DNA of 64,000 nt from positions 1-64,000 of the forward strand of contig JXTB01000924.1 in assembly GCA_002914805.1 (NCBI GenBank), in the 5' to 3' direction. The stretch is from Parasponia andersonii (Eukaryota; Streptophyta; Magnoliopsida; Rosales; Cannabaceae). A program made the position numbers and the translations under genes. Below, one piece after another: positions 16,901 to 29,811 of the stretch (the first letter of the stretch is position 1; the number at the start of each line of letters is the position of its first letter). The notes under the pieces were generated by a model. It made no database searches, was not told the DNA's origin, and saw only the letters and a list, made by a program, of their open reading frames with translations.

Positions 16901-19900
16901 CTAACATGGCTTATGTTTAACGCAGTTAAGAGCACCTGAAAAGCGTGTGAGCCTTGTTACAAATGACCCAGGTTTCGCAGTGATCACACCTTTCTTTGGG
17001 ATGTTGTTAACTGGATTACCGGATTCAACAAAGAATGCTCCATTCATCAAGAGATCGCCTTCTGATCTCCAGTTCCATGTCTTCCAAACACTCTCAGGTG
17101 AATAATCCCTCTTAGTCACCTAAATCACACCAATAATGAGCAACATTATCAAATTTATTCTGCAAATTCACATTTTTTTTTCCTCTTGGTAATAATGAAC
17201 AGCTACATGGTGTGCTGACATGTGACAAACATCTTGTGTAGACATGTTCGAGAAAATGAAATAGAATGTGTAATTATTTTCATGCATATTCTACTACTCT
17301 GATCTGTTAGTGTTAAGAACCCATGTAGAACCCAGATGGGCTTACACTGATCATGATTAGGAAAAAGAAAAGCATAGTTGTGACTGCCCTCAACACAGTT
17401 TATCTCGTTAATACCTCTTTACAATTTATGTCTCGGGGAGCAATGAAACGATTTCCCTGGCTAATGATGGTAGGGTGTTGGCTACCACCAATGGCGTACA
17501 TGAGCCAATGAGTGTAATCATTGTTAACAACATGGATAAAACCCCATCTGCACCTTGGCATCCTCTGCACCAATCCCTGGCCGAAATGGTTGAAAGCCAC
17601 AGTTACTTGCATCACTTGATCCTCCGAATAGCCATCACTTGCACCAAACAACATCACCTGCATTTGCATTACGCATATTATTACCATGCTTTAACAATCC
17701 GAGCTTAAAAAATTAATACTGACACCCCAAACTTCATCCCAAACACAAAATTTTGACAATTTAGTCCTTAAATTTGGTTAACAATTGCACTAGTACTTGA
17801 ATAAGAAAGCAAAAGTCGATCTTTTGGCCAAAAGTATTCAACGCCCAAGTTGGACTGGACCAAAGATATTTACGTTAACTACTCCTAGAGCAAAAATTCA
17901 GAGTCATTTCTCCCCTCAAATTTGACAAAATTCTACATTTCCCCATTAAATTTTGTATTTTACGATAACTATTCTTGTGTAAACTAACAGCATTATCATA
18001 GCTAAACGGTGAAAATTTTATTAATTTCCCCAAAAATGTCAGTCCCAATAAATGTCAATGGTATATTTTTCATTCAGTCCAGTGGTGTGACTGTAATATT
18101 GACATTAAACATCTAAATTAGATTATGCGTCATAGAATCATCCAAAAACGTCATTGTGGTGCTGGCACCATGCATCAACATGCCCCATAGCATTGCTCCA
18201 TGCATAAACAAACAGACGAAACTGAAACCCAAGTTGAAACGACAAGAAATAATGTGTCGTTTACTGATATTAAACAAAGTACCTCATTATGATGAGTGAA
18301 GTGACAATTGGAGATGGTGACGGCCGTGGACGCCATGATCACATCGATGAGCCCATCTTGGCAATTGGACATGGAGATATGATCGATCCAAATCCGCGAT
18401 GACCCAAACACCGAGATCCCATCCCCATCGCTACGCGTCCTGAACCCGTAGTGCTCCACCGAATCCCTAACCAGTCCGCCATTCCCAGCCTTGATGTCGT
18501 GAATGTGCAGGCCATGGAGGATCACGTTCTCCACGAACTGGATCGTGATCTGGCCGCCATTGCAGATGTGGACCCTGGCGCCGCGGCCGTCGATGGTCTT
18601 GTTGCTGCTGACCATGAGCTCCTCGGCGAGGCGGATGATCATGTCGCGGGCGAAGATGATCCAGAGTGGCTCCGGCTGGATGACGCCGTAGCGGAGGGTT
18701 CCGGGCTTGGGGTTGAGGAGGTCGTCGTCGGAGGGGTCGGTGACAACGTAGATCTTGCCGTCTTTGCCGCCGGTGGTGCCCTGGCCAAACCCTAGGGCGC
18801 ACTTGGCGAGCCTCTTGCGGTGCTTGGCCCAGTTCTTGTCGCATCTCCAGCAACGGTCGATTGGGTTTGTGGCCACACATGGGCCCCTGTGGCTTCTCAG
18901 GTTCCTCCTATTTGTGCTGTTACTATTACGATTACCAATACCACTGCGCTCCAAGTCCCTAAAAAATAAATAAATTAAAATGTTAATAAAAACGAAAATA
19001 ATATTGCATAATTACTGATATTTATACGTGACTCTTAACTGAAAGATGAAATTTGTGTGTGTAAAATAACAAATTTTGTACTAAAAATGCTAACAATAGT
19101 CATGTTTGACACAATTATTGTATCTCAACTGTCTATAATAGCTTAGATAAACGTGACTTATTATAGTAGCTCTTGTTCTAAACACGATAGAGCTAATAAG
19201 TTGATAAAAGTCTCTTAGGTTCGCCCTCATGCGACATTCTCATGAACATCCTGTAATTAATAAAGAGAGTTTTGTTAACAATAGTTGTGTTTATATAATT
19301 TTTACATCTCAGTTGTCCATCTCTTTATGAGTCCACAGAAATGGATGCATCGAGATGAGATGGACGACTAAGATACAATTAACTGTAGCACATCTCATTT
19401 TAAAGATTTTACAGATATTTCTTTCTGACCCAGGAAACATTCATGTGAAATTTTCTCTAATTAATAACCTGTAGCACGTGTGATATATGATTTAAAACTT
19501 ATTTTTTAAATTCAGAAACAACCTTTTACGTAAAAGTTATTTCTAAATTTAAAGGATATGATTTGATCTTAGTCCTAAAGTTTTGCTTGTAATATTGTGC
19601 CATGTTACATCAATACCATTTATTAGAATGATACCTATGCCAATGGCCAATCATGATTAAAAAACGATTCTCTTAATAACAAGTATTGTGATTTGTGATG
19701 TTATACGAAAGACGAAAGACGGGAAATGAAGAAGGAATACATATATGCAATGAAAATATCTGAAAAATATTAATTTCCTGGCGCATATAGCTGCTCAAAC
19801 AAAATCTCTACATACAATATAGTTATAAATGTGCATGAAATGTTATAATACGGAGAAAGTTTACTTATGAACGTGATAATTGAAACTTTGAGTGACTTTC

Positions 19901-20085
19901 TCAGGATGGGGTCTGTAGGCCTTATAGGCGCCCTTCTTGGCTTCTTTAGCTCGTTCTTGCCATACCTCGTCGAAATCCGCTATATAAGCCCTCAAGTAAT
20001 GTGGAAATATTATAATCACAAATACAAATAGAATCGAAAATTTAAGCCTACAATTTTCTACTAATGTCTCTGATCTCATTTTCAA
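16901..20085 (-). CDS. Pectate lyase-like protein, 4 exons, about 452 aa
   Basis: A secreted polysaccharide lyase family 1 enzyme, expected to cleave de-esterified pectin in the cell wall by Ca-dependent beta-elimination. Exons on the - strand are 20085-19865, 18958-18283, 17657-17415 and 17119-16901; phases agree (1359 nt). The N-terminus has a hydrophobic signal ([20 protein letters not shown]) and then a Pec_lyase_N-type segment ([22 protein letters not shown]). The catalytic domain shows [88 protein letters not shown] (the RxPxxR catalytic motif), and the C-terminal [16 protein letters not shown]. Exon 2 is strikingly GC-rich compared with its AT-rich surroundings. Convergent with ICS. 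No defect was seen. Confidence 0.93.
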
Positions 20086-20431
20086 ATCGCTATTATTTTA
20101 TTTTATTTTATATTTTTGGCTACGAACTTCTTATCTTGTGTGATTTAAGTTGAAAGTTCACAACAATAATGGCAAGGGAATGTAATTGTATACCACAAGA
20201 AGAAGATGCCTAAATGAAGCAAAAGAGAGGAAAGAATGAGAAGTAGGGAGGCGAGAGAGGGGAGCCATTTAATTTATGACTTTCTTTTTCCATATTTAGA
20301 TCATTATATGTATAACAATTCTCGCATTTTTTTTTTATTTTTTTGGATTAAATTCCTTTCTTAAAAAGCTAGTTAATTTAGCTTTTGTTTTCCCCTCAAA
20401 TATCCCGTAAGTTAAGATCAAAAAGAGTTAT
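20086..20431. other. Pectate lyase upstream region
   Basis: AT-rich DNA with no coding signal between the pectate lyase start codon and the left LTR of the outer copia element. The retrotransposon lies only about 350 bp upstream of the gene, so its LTR may be within promoter distance. Confidence 0.5.
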
Positions 20432-21676
20432 TGTTGGAAAATGGGCTTAGAATTAGGTTAAGATTTTGGGCTTATCTTGGACCTGGAAGTCTATATATTT
20501 TTATAAGTCTAAGTTTGTGTTAAAGAACCCATTTTCATGAACTATTTTGAAGCTAAAAATTGAGTGAGACCCATATCTTGTTGATGAAAAGTCTTGGTGA
20601 ATTCTTATTCTCCTCCGCGAGGACATCGATTTCGTATATTCACACGCTCAAAATGGTGCATGGATGAATGAGAAATTGTTGCTTAAAAGTGTACCATTGA
20701 TTGAAATAGAAAAAATGAAAAAAAAATCTTGGAGTCCTACATTGGTAGGAAATACATGGTACAAGTGGTTTATATCAAACCTTGTTTTGTGATAGTGGTA
20801 AGAATAACTACCATAGATGCTCTCTCAGGCGTGCGCATGGGGGGTGCAAATCTTCGGGTTTTGAACCTGAATTTGCATGGACTCGTATGTACATGCACCT
20901 GCAGACATGAATGCTGGGCCGAAACTTGGATCATAGTAAGCCCAACCTTTTGTTGCGGCCCAATATAATTTCTCTTTCTTTTTTGACCATTCTGTTGCCT
21001 AATACATGAAACTGCCATCAGAAACGTTTTGGATGCAAAGCTTTTGATGTCATGGTTATGGCTGACATGTGTAATAGCCATGTTAATGGCTATAAAAAAA
21101 AAACTTTTGAATTTAATTAGAAAAACTGTCAAAAACATTTTGGTATTATGGATTGGTTTTATGGTGGAATTCCCTTTAGAGCCTATAAAAGGAGAGCTCT
21201 TCCTCTCATTTCAATACATCGGAAAACAGAAGCTTCTCTCTATTTTTCTCTCTGCCATTCTTTCGCGATTACTCTAGTTTTTCCTTTTCAAGTGTTTCTT
21301 GAGTTTTTAAGTTTTCTAGCTATAGTTCTTAGGGAATTTAGAAATTTCGTAGCTAGATCTCTTAGTGTGTTGGAGTTCGGTACAATCTAATTCGTAGAGC
21401 AGAGGTGTTAGTGCTTCACTTGCTACTCTTGGTCGTTGTATCCTGGGAAACTGTCACTTGCAAAATCCTCAAGCACTCTGGTAGAGGGAGCGAATCAGTT
21501 TTAAGGACTCTGTGTGGTACACAGTCCTCGGCCGTTAACAAACTTTTGTTTGTAGGAATACTTATTTGGAAGTATTACCGAAATTTTGTTCAAGGTTAGA
21601 GCATAATAAATTTGGTAACATTATAAACATTTATAACATTATATATATTGCATGTTGTTATTAATTATATATTACA
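20432..21676 (+). repeat. 5' LTR of outer copia element
   Basis: Begins TGTTGGAAAA and ends near TTACA. It is alignable with 26717 onward and, after the nested element, with 32700-32855. It carries about 145 bp (about 20830-20977) that the 3' LTR lacks. A TATA-like TATAAAAG is at 21185-21192. Confidence 0.78.
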
Positions 21677-22088
21677 ATCTTAAAACTGATTCGTTGCTTT
21701 ATATAAGGGTTTTATTAGGTTGCATGTTAGAATTTATCTATTAAATTCGTTATGCTAGGTTGCATGTTAGAATTTATTTGTTAAATTCTTTATGCTCATA
21801 TTTGCAATATATATAATTCTAGTTGTTTGAGTATATATATTGATCTGTTGCTTTGTTATTTCAATTATTCTTGGTGTGGAATTCTTGTGGAGGAGAATTT
21901 GTATTCTGTCTAAGGAGACCGGGTTTGAAGAGGAAGCAACTGTGATCCCTCAACGTCTTTTCTGGGAGTTTCTTTGAAATTCTATCTAGGAGGCGAGATT
22001 TTAAATGAGACCTGTTTGTGAACCCTCCGGCATTTCCTAAGAATAAATTTATACTGAAATTAATAATTTTTTATTGATTAATTTCAGA

Positions 22089-23030
22089 GATGGCGAACAA
22101 CAATGCAGATATTGTCAATGCCAAGAACATGGCTAATTCTCAATAGCCTGCTGTGGCATCTGCAGTGGCAGTGCCAGTCCCTACTATGGCTTAAGTGCCA
22201 AACCCTCTTGTGACTCCAATGATACCAGCAGCGCACCATGGAGAGAAGCCTGAGAAGTTCAATGGGTTGAACTTCAAAATGTGGCAGTGAAAAATGCTAT
22301 TTTATCTGACCACATTGAACCTTACGAGGTTCTTGACTGAAGAGGCTCCAAAAGTCAGAGAATGAGCAAGTTTTCCAAGTTCTTGCTGCGGTGGATGCTT
22401 GGAAATAATCTGACTACCTATGCTGAAACTATGTAATGAATGGTTTGACCGATTCATTATATAGTGCATATCGTAATAAGAAAACGGAAAAGGAACTGTG
22501 GGAGTCACTAGACCATAAATATACAACTGAGGATGCTAGTTCTAAGAAATCTGTGATGGGATGCTTCCTCGATTATAAAATGATCGACTCAAAAACTGTA
22601 ATCAGTCAAGTTCAGGAGTTTCAATTGATTCTCCATAAGATTCAGGCAGAAAGGATGACCCTTTGTGAACCCTTCCAAATAGCTACTATTATTGAGAAGC
22701 TACCCTCTTCATAGAAGGATTTCAAGAGTTACCTAAAACACAAGCGAAAGGCCATGAGCCTTGAAGACCATGTTATAAGGCTCCGCATTGAAGAAGACAA
22801 CAGACGTGCTGAAAAGATATTAGCCTCAACTAGTACATCTGGGGCAAAGGCAAATGTTGTGGAGCATGATCAAAACTCTAAGGCTAAGAAGAACAAGTTA
22901 AAAAAAGGATCCAAGCAAGGACCTAAAGGTGGAGTGGGCAAGAAGCAAAAATTTCAAGGAAAAATGCTTTAACTATGACAAGATGGGTCACAGAGCTTCA
23001 GATTGCTGACTTCCAAAGAAGAAGAAGAAT
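22089..23030 (+). pseudogene. Outer copia gag, broken
   Basis: Starts at the ATG of MANNNADIVNAKN and is interrupted by several stops. Recognisable gag segments are GEKPEKFNGLNFKMWQ, KKTEKELWESLDHKYTTEDA, DYKMIDSKTVISQVQEFQ and MSLEDHVIRLRIEEDNRRAE. A CCHC zinc knuckle (CFNYDKMGHRASDC) lies near 22970, in a shifted frame. It would have formed the virus-like particle shell. Confidence 0.85.
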
Positions 23031-23099
23031 GAGCCAACGCGGTAGATGGCATCACAAAAGATGTAGAAGACATAAGTTTGTCTGCAGTCATTTCCGAAG

Positions 23100-24477
23100 T
23101 CAATCTTGTTGGGTCCAATCCAAGGGAATGGTGGATTGATACTAGAGCTTCAAGATATGTTTGTTTAGACAATGGCCTGTTCACAAATTTTGAACCAGTA
23201 GGGAATGGGGAGAAGCTCTTCATGGATAATTAAACCACCTCTGAAATCCAAAGTCTAGGCAAAGTGGTGCTAAAGATGACCTCTGCAAAGGAACTGACTC
23301 TGAACAACGTGATGTATGTATCGGATATCCATAAGAGCGTTGTGTCTGGTTCATTTCTAAATAAACATGGATTCCATATGGTGTTTAAGTCAGATAAATT
23401 TGTATTAACCATAAATAGTCTTTTTGTGGAAAGGGATATGAATGTGGGGATATGTTCAAACTAAATATAATAACTGTAAAACCCAATATAAATAAAGCTA
23501 AATCTTCTGCTTATTTAATTGAGTCTTCTACTTTATGGCATGATAGACTAGGACATATTAATTATGATACTATACGTAGATTAATTAACTTAAATCATAT
23601 TCCTGATTTCCACATTGATATAAAACATGAGTGTCAAACTTGTGTTGAGGCAAAATTGACAAGGTCATCTTTTCAAATTAATAAAAGAAATACTGAATCC
23701 CTCGATTTAATTCACAGTGACCTTTGTGATTTAAAATTTGTACAAACAAAGGAAGGCAATAAATATTTTATTACTTTTATCGATGATAGCACAAAATATT
23801 ATTTTGTATATTTGCTAAAATCCAAGGACGAAGCAATAGAGAAGTTTATTCTTTATAAGAATGAGATCGAAAATCAACTTAATAAGAAAATTAAGATGAT
23901 TAGAAGTGATCATAATGGAGAGTATGAATTACCTTTTGGTGAATTTTGTGCACAACACGAAATAATACATAAAGTCACTCCATCTTATTCGCCTCAGTCA
24001 AATGATATCGCTGAGAGGAAAAATCGTATCTTGAAAGAGATGATGAATGCGTTGCTGTTAAGTTCTGGGTTGCCTCAGAACATGTGGGGGGAAGTCGTTT
24101 TAACACCTAATTACTTTTTAAATAAGGTACCCTGTAAGAAAAAAGAAAAGATACCTTATGAACTGTGGAAAGGTAAAAAAGGTTCCTATAAATACTTGCG
24201 AGTATGGAAATGTCTTGCTAAGGTATTGGTACCTACACCTAAAAAGGTGAAAATAGGACCAAAGACAGTAGATAGCATTTTCATTGGTTATGTACATAAT
24301 AGTAGTGCTTATCAGTTTCTTGTATATGAGTCACAAATCCCAGACATACACAAGAACACAATAATGGAATCGAGAAATATATCGTTCTTTGAACATGAAT
24401 TTCCGTATAAATGCAAGGAAGTACCTAGTACATCTAAACGAACTTATGAGGCTATCACTGAGGATAGTCAGGACTAA
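23100..24477 (+). pseudogene. Outer copia protease and integrase
   Basis: The protease region near 23130 reads WWIDTRASRY; the active-site Gly after Asp-Thr is replaced by Arg. From 23452 a 341-codon frame carries the GAG-pre-integrase segment (WHDRLGHINYDTI) with the zinc-binding CQTC, and the integrase core with HSDLCDL, FITFIDDSTKYY, RSDHNGEYE and SYSPQSNDIAERKN. The DDE-type acidic residues appear present, although the gene ends at a TAA before the reverse transcriptase. The frame from 23452 starts after a frameshift relative to the protease part. Confidence 0.85.
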
Positions 24478-26112
24478 GAACAAGTCGTTGAAGATGAGCC
24501 TAGATGTAGTAAAAGAGCGAGAACTGAAAAATCTTTTGGTCCGGATTTTTTAGTTTATATGTTGGAAAGTGAACCTCAAAGCTTCCAAGAAGCTGTGAGC
24601 TCTATTAAGGGACCTTTGTGGCAAGAGGCCATTAAGAGCGAAATTGATTCCATCTTGCAAAACCATACATGGGAACTAGTGGATCTTCCTCTAGGATGTA
24701 AGCTACTTGGTTCGAAATGGATTTTCAAAAGGAAAATGAAAGTTGATGGAACAATTGACAAATATAAGACTAGATTGGTTATCAAAGGTTATAGGCAAAA
24801 AGAATTCCTACATTACTTTGATACTTATTTTCCTGTGACAAGAATAAATTCTATAAAGATGATACTTGCGATTGCCGCTCTACGGAATCTTGAAGTACAC
24901 CAAATGGATATAAAAACAACCTTTCTTAATGGAGATCTAGATGAAGAAATTTATATGGAACAACCTGAAGGTTTTGTTGCTCCTGGACAAAAGAAGAAAG
25001 TCCGTAAACTAGTCAAGTCTCTGTATGGCTTGAAGCAAGCACCAAAGTAATGGCATGAAAAGTTTGACAGAGTAATGCTTGCTAATAGTTTTAAAAGCAA
25101 TGAGTGTGACAAATGTGTCTATGTCAAAAACACTGAAAATGACTATGTTATTTTGTGTCTTTATGTTGATGACATGCTCATTGTTGATAGTAATGATAAG
25201 ATGATCAAATCTACTAAGAATACGTTGAACTCCAAATTTGACATGAAAAATATGGGTCTAGCTAATGTAATTTTGGGAATTAAAATTACAAGAACATCTG
25301 ATAGACTCATACTTAATCAGTCACACTATGTGGACAAAATTTTAGAGAAATTTAACAAAGATGATTCTGGAGTGTCCAGAACTCCGATAGACATGAGTCA
25401 ACACCTTCATAAGAATAAAGGTAAGAGTGTTTCTCAAGTAGATTACTCAAGAGTAATTAGTAGTCTGATGTACTGGATGAGTTGCACAAAGACAGATTTA
25501 GCCTACACAGTCAGTAGACTGAGTAGATATACGAGTAATCTAAGTGCTGAGCATTAGAAAGGAATTGTGAAAGTATTTAGGTACTTACGATATACTCGTA
25601 ACTACGGACTACACTATAACAAATATCCTGCAGTTTTAGAAGGATACTGCGATGAAAATTAGATATCTGATATAAAAGACTCAAAGTCTACTAGTGGATA
25701 TGTGTTCACATTAGTTGGAACAGCTGTATCACGGAAATCTTTAAAACAAATTATTATAGCTCGATCTACGATGGAATCTGAGTTTATAGCTCTAGACAAA
25801 TATGGTGAAGAGGCTGAATGGCTATGCCATTTCTTAGAGATATTCCAGATTGGCCTAAGCCTGTGCCGCCAATATCTATACATTACGACAGTCAATCGGC
25901 TATTGGAAGGGCACAGAATAACATGTAAAATGGTAAGTCTAGACGTATACATCGTAGACGTAATACTATTAGACAACTACTCTCAACGAGAGTTGTTTCT
26001 ATAGACTATGTGAAGTCTAAGGATAACTTAGTGGATCCGCTAACCAAAGGGTTGAACAGAGAGTTAGTTGACAAATCATCAAGAGGAATGGGACTAAAGC
26101 CTATGAAGTAAA
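24478..26112 (+). pseudogene. Outer copia reverse transcriptase and RNase H, broken
   Basis: The reverse transcriptase begins in the frame at 24559 (LWQEAIKSEIDSILQNHTWE) and continues through an in-frame stop into 25075-25557, where the catalytic CLYVDDMLIVD is intact. Another stop follows. RNase H is seen at about 25570-25840 ([32 protein letters not shown]). A frameshift near 25850 moves the C-terminus ([28 protein letters not shown]) to another frame, ending at 26109-26111. At least three stops or shifts inactivate it. Confidence 0.85.
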
Positions 26113-26716
26113 AGTCTATACAATGGAAACCCAACATAGTTGACTGGAGATCCCAAGATCTAGGTTCAAGGGGACAATCTAATTGTAAAGACTTAATTAG
26201 ATCACTGTGGAGGTTATCCTCCTGTGAGGGTATTACTTTCATGTCCATTCCTGTGATGAAAAGCAGTGATGCCCGTAGGGAATAGGATAAGCAAATGCTT
26301 TTAATGATTCTTATGCATTGAGAAATCGAGCGGAGTAGTGCAAGTTACTCTTAACTAAGAAATCACCTATGTGAGAGAGAAGTGAGGCCACTTTAAAGGA
26401 GAATTATGAGGGCTTAATTACTTAGAACCTCTTGGCAGAACTAGGCAAAGATGTTCAAGGCTAAAATGAATATAACCGTAAGAACTGGATATGTTAAGAA
26501 AGATACCTGTGTGAAGTATATTATCATTTACATAAATGACAGAACAGTTCAAAGATATCGTGTCTACTGATCAGTCAGTAAAGTAAATATACTCTCACGA
26601 GGGAAAGTTCAAAGGGTAACACTTACCTACCCTATGCAGGTTTTGTTTGTTAAACTCTATCATCTTGTCTAGAGTCTGTAGTTTCTCCTTTTATAATTTC
26701 TATTCATGTGGGGGAT

Positions 26717-27650
26717 TGTTGGAAAATAGGTTTAGAATTGGGTTAAGATTTTGGGCTTATCTTGGGCTTGGAAGCCTATGTATTTTTGAAAGTCTAAGTT
26801 TATGTTAAAGAACCCATTTTCATAAACTATTTTGAAGCTAAAAATTGAGTAGGACCTATATCTTGTTGATGAAAAGTCTTGGTGAATTCTTGTTTTCCTC
26901 CGTGAGGACATCGATTTCGTATATTCACACGCTCAAAATGGTGCACGGTGAATGAGAAATTGTTGCTCAAAAGTATAGCATTAAAATAGAAAAAATGAAA
27001 GAAAAATCTTGGAGTCCCACATTGGTGGGAAATGCATGTTACAAGTGGTTTATATCAAACCTTGTTTTGTGATGGTGGTGAGAATAATTACTATAGATGC
27101 TCTCTCAGGTACGTGCTTTTTTGACCATTTTGCTACCTAATACATGAAACTGCCATCAAAAACGTTTTGGATGCAAAGCTTTTAACGTCATGGTTATGGC
27201 TGGCATGTGTAACAGCTATGTTAATGGCTATAAAAAAAAAGTTTGAATTTAATTGGAAAAACTTCCAAAAATGTTTTGGTATTATAGATTGGTTTTATGG
27301 TAGAATTCCCTTTAGAGCCTATAAAAGGAGAGTTCTTCCTCTCATTTCAACACACCAGAAAACATAAACTTCTTTCTAGTTTCTCTTTAGCGCGCTCTCT
27401 CTCAAATTTCTCTATTTTTCAAGTATTTTTAGTTCTTCAGTTTTTCTAGCAATAGTTCTTAGAGAATTTAGAAAATTCGTAGCTAGATCTCTTAGTGTGT
27501 TGGAGTTCGTTACAATCTAGTTCGTAGAGCAGAGGTATTAGTGCTTCCCTTACTGCTCTTGGTCATTGTATCCTGGGAAATTATCGCTTGCAAAATCCTC
27601 AAGTATTCTGGTAGAGGGAGCGAATCAGTTTTAGGGATTCTGTGTAGTAC
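26717..27650 (+). repeat. 3' LTR of outer copia element, left part
   Basis: Begins TGTTGGAAAA after a purine-rich tract (GTGGGGGA). It matches the 5' LTR except for the missing 145-bp stretch. It is cut at AGTAC by the nested element; its remainder is 32704-32855. Confidence 0.85.
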
Positions 27651-28015
27651 TGTAACATATAATAGACTAATAGATAAAAAGCTAACAAGGCAAGATAACG
27701 TTTTGTTTTCTGCTTACAACTTTATTCATCAGATAATAGCCTTTTATAGACAATACATGAACGGTAAAATACTAAAAAATAGAAACAACCATCATTAACT
27801 TAAAATGTGCAGAACCCATAAAGCTAAAAACTAGGACACTAGAGTACTAGCTACTTCAACTCCTATAGACTAGGTCAATAACAACATACTGCAACAACAT
27901 AAATAAAACTCCTATTATCTAGACCACATGCTGCAATAATAAACAAAATACTGAGGAGCTTATTCCTAAAGACTAGGACAAAAAGTAACAGACCCACGTG
28001 ATGACATTTTCAACA
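27651..28015 (-). repeat. Inner copia 3' LTR
   Basis: 365 bp, termini TGTAAC/CAACA. It is nearly identical to the right LTR; three of the four differences fall within a 12-bp stretch near position 41-52 of the LTR. Confidence 0.95.
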
Positions 28016-28080
28016 ATCCCTCTCTTAAACTGATGTTTTCAAATATTCAGTTTAATATAATAGCTATAAGGTGCCCTTTC

Positions 28081-29808
28081 TCAAATTGAACCTTCCAAAG
28101 TGCAGACACCGAGCAACTTTCTTAGCTCCTGAAACAGAGGAAATTTGAGCGGCTTAGTAAATATATTAGCAATTTGATTTTCAAATCTGCAGTGGATAAG
28201 ATCAATTACTCCATCCTTTGTGAGATCTCTTAAGAAATGATACTTCACATCGATATACTTGCTTCTTCCATAGAGAACAGGATTTTTGGAGAGTTTGATT
28301 GCTGAGCTATTATCACAAAAAATTGGAGTGGGTCCTTGTTGCTTGAAATGAAGTTCTTCAAGAATTTTTCTCAACCAAATAGCTTGGCAAGCATAAGAAG
28401 TTGCAGCAACGAATTCAGCTTCGGTGGTTGATAAAGTGACAATGGGTTGCTTCTTTGATGACCATGAAACAGCTCCTGAACCCAACATGAAAGCATACTC
28501 GGAAGTACTTTTTCTATCATCTTGATCTCCAACATAATCACTGTCTGTAAAGCCAACTAAATCTGAATTTTCTCCTTTTTTGTAGAATAACCCATAAGTA
28601 GCAGTACCTTGCAAGTACCTGAAAATTCTTTTTGCAGTAAGAAGATGTATCTCCCTTGGACATTCCATGTACCTACTAATAAGACTAATAGCATGCATTA
28701 TGTCAGGTCTTGTAGCTGTCAAATATGTCAAACTCCCTACAATTTACTTGTAAAAAGTGTTATCAATCTTCTTTCCTTCAGGATCTCGAACAAGCTTCAG
28801 GCCTACTTCAGTAGGTATGCTGACAAAATTACAATTTTTCATTTGAAACCTGTCCAAAATTTTTTGCACATACTTCTTTTGAGAAATAAAAATTCCAGCT
28901 GTAGATTGCACCACTTTAATGTCCAAAAAATAATGCATCTTTCCAAGATTAGACATGTCAAATTCAACCATCATAGAATTTTTAAATTTGTCAAACATGG
29001 CACTATCATTTCCAGTGAAAATAAGATCGTCAACATATAAGCAAACAATGAGCAATTTTCCTCCATCTCCAATCTCTGTAAAAAGTGTTTGCTCATATAG
29101 ACATTTCTTAAATCATTCTTTAGAAAAATAAGCATCTATACGACTATACCAAGCGCATGGAGCTTGTTTTAGCCTATATAATGCTTTTTTGAGTTTATAA
29201 ATCTTATTTTCACTTCCAAGCTTCACATAACCAGGAGGTTGATTGATAAATACCTGTTCTTGCAGGTCACCATGCAAGAATGCTGATTTCACGTCCAATT
29301 GGAAGATAGGCCATAAATGTTGTGCTGCCAATGCAATCACCAGTCTGATCGTGTCGTGTCTTGCAACAGGAGCAAAGACTTCTCTATAATCCACGCCAAA
29401 CTCTTGCTTATAGCCTTTAGCTACTAAGCGTGCTTTGTACTTGTCAACTTCTCCATTCTCCTTCAATTTTGTCTTGTACTCCCATTTGACACCAATTGTC
29501 TTGTGTTCTCTTGGAAGATCAGTCAACTCCCAAGTGTTGTTTCGTTCAATGGCTGCAATTTCTTCATCCATCGCCTTTCTCCATTTTGAATCTTTGATAG
29601 CATCTTCGAAAGTTGTGGGATCACAATCAGAAAATAGAGCAAAATGTATAAGTGGATCCTCAGATTGGTCAATTCCAGTTACCTCATAATCGGTCATCCA
29701 TGTAGGTCTTCTTCTAACACGTTGTGGTCGTTCTTCATTTGTTGCTGCTGTTGGTGAGCTTGGAACATCTGTTGGACCATCTAGTGGCATTTGTTGATCA
29801 TATTCCAC
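28081..29808 (-). pseudogene. Inner copia reverse transcriptase and RNase H, stop-interrupted
   Basis: The reverse transcriptase lies in 29808-29113 (WRKAMDEEIAAIERNNTWE, FQLDVKSAFLHGDL) and 29055-28744 (CLYVDDLIFTG, catalytic Asp pair intact). RNase H is in 28731-28081 (GFTDSDYVGDQDDRKSTSEY, STTEAEFVAATSYACQAIWL, IFTKPLKFPLFQELR). The frame is continuous across the stops at 29113 and 28744, so these are point stops rather than frameshifts. Confidence 0.92.
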
Positions 29809-29811
29809 TGG

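Noticed and set aside
16712-16939. + strand frame near 16.7-16.9 kb as an exon
   Set aside because: It overlaps the 3' end of the pectate lyase gene, which explains the conserved sequence on the - strand.
18451-18880. Long frames on both strands in the pectate lyase exon 2 region
   Set aside because: The 114-codon + frame and the 137-codon frame are shadows of a GC-rich exon; only the frame with pectate lyase motifs is supported.
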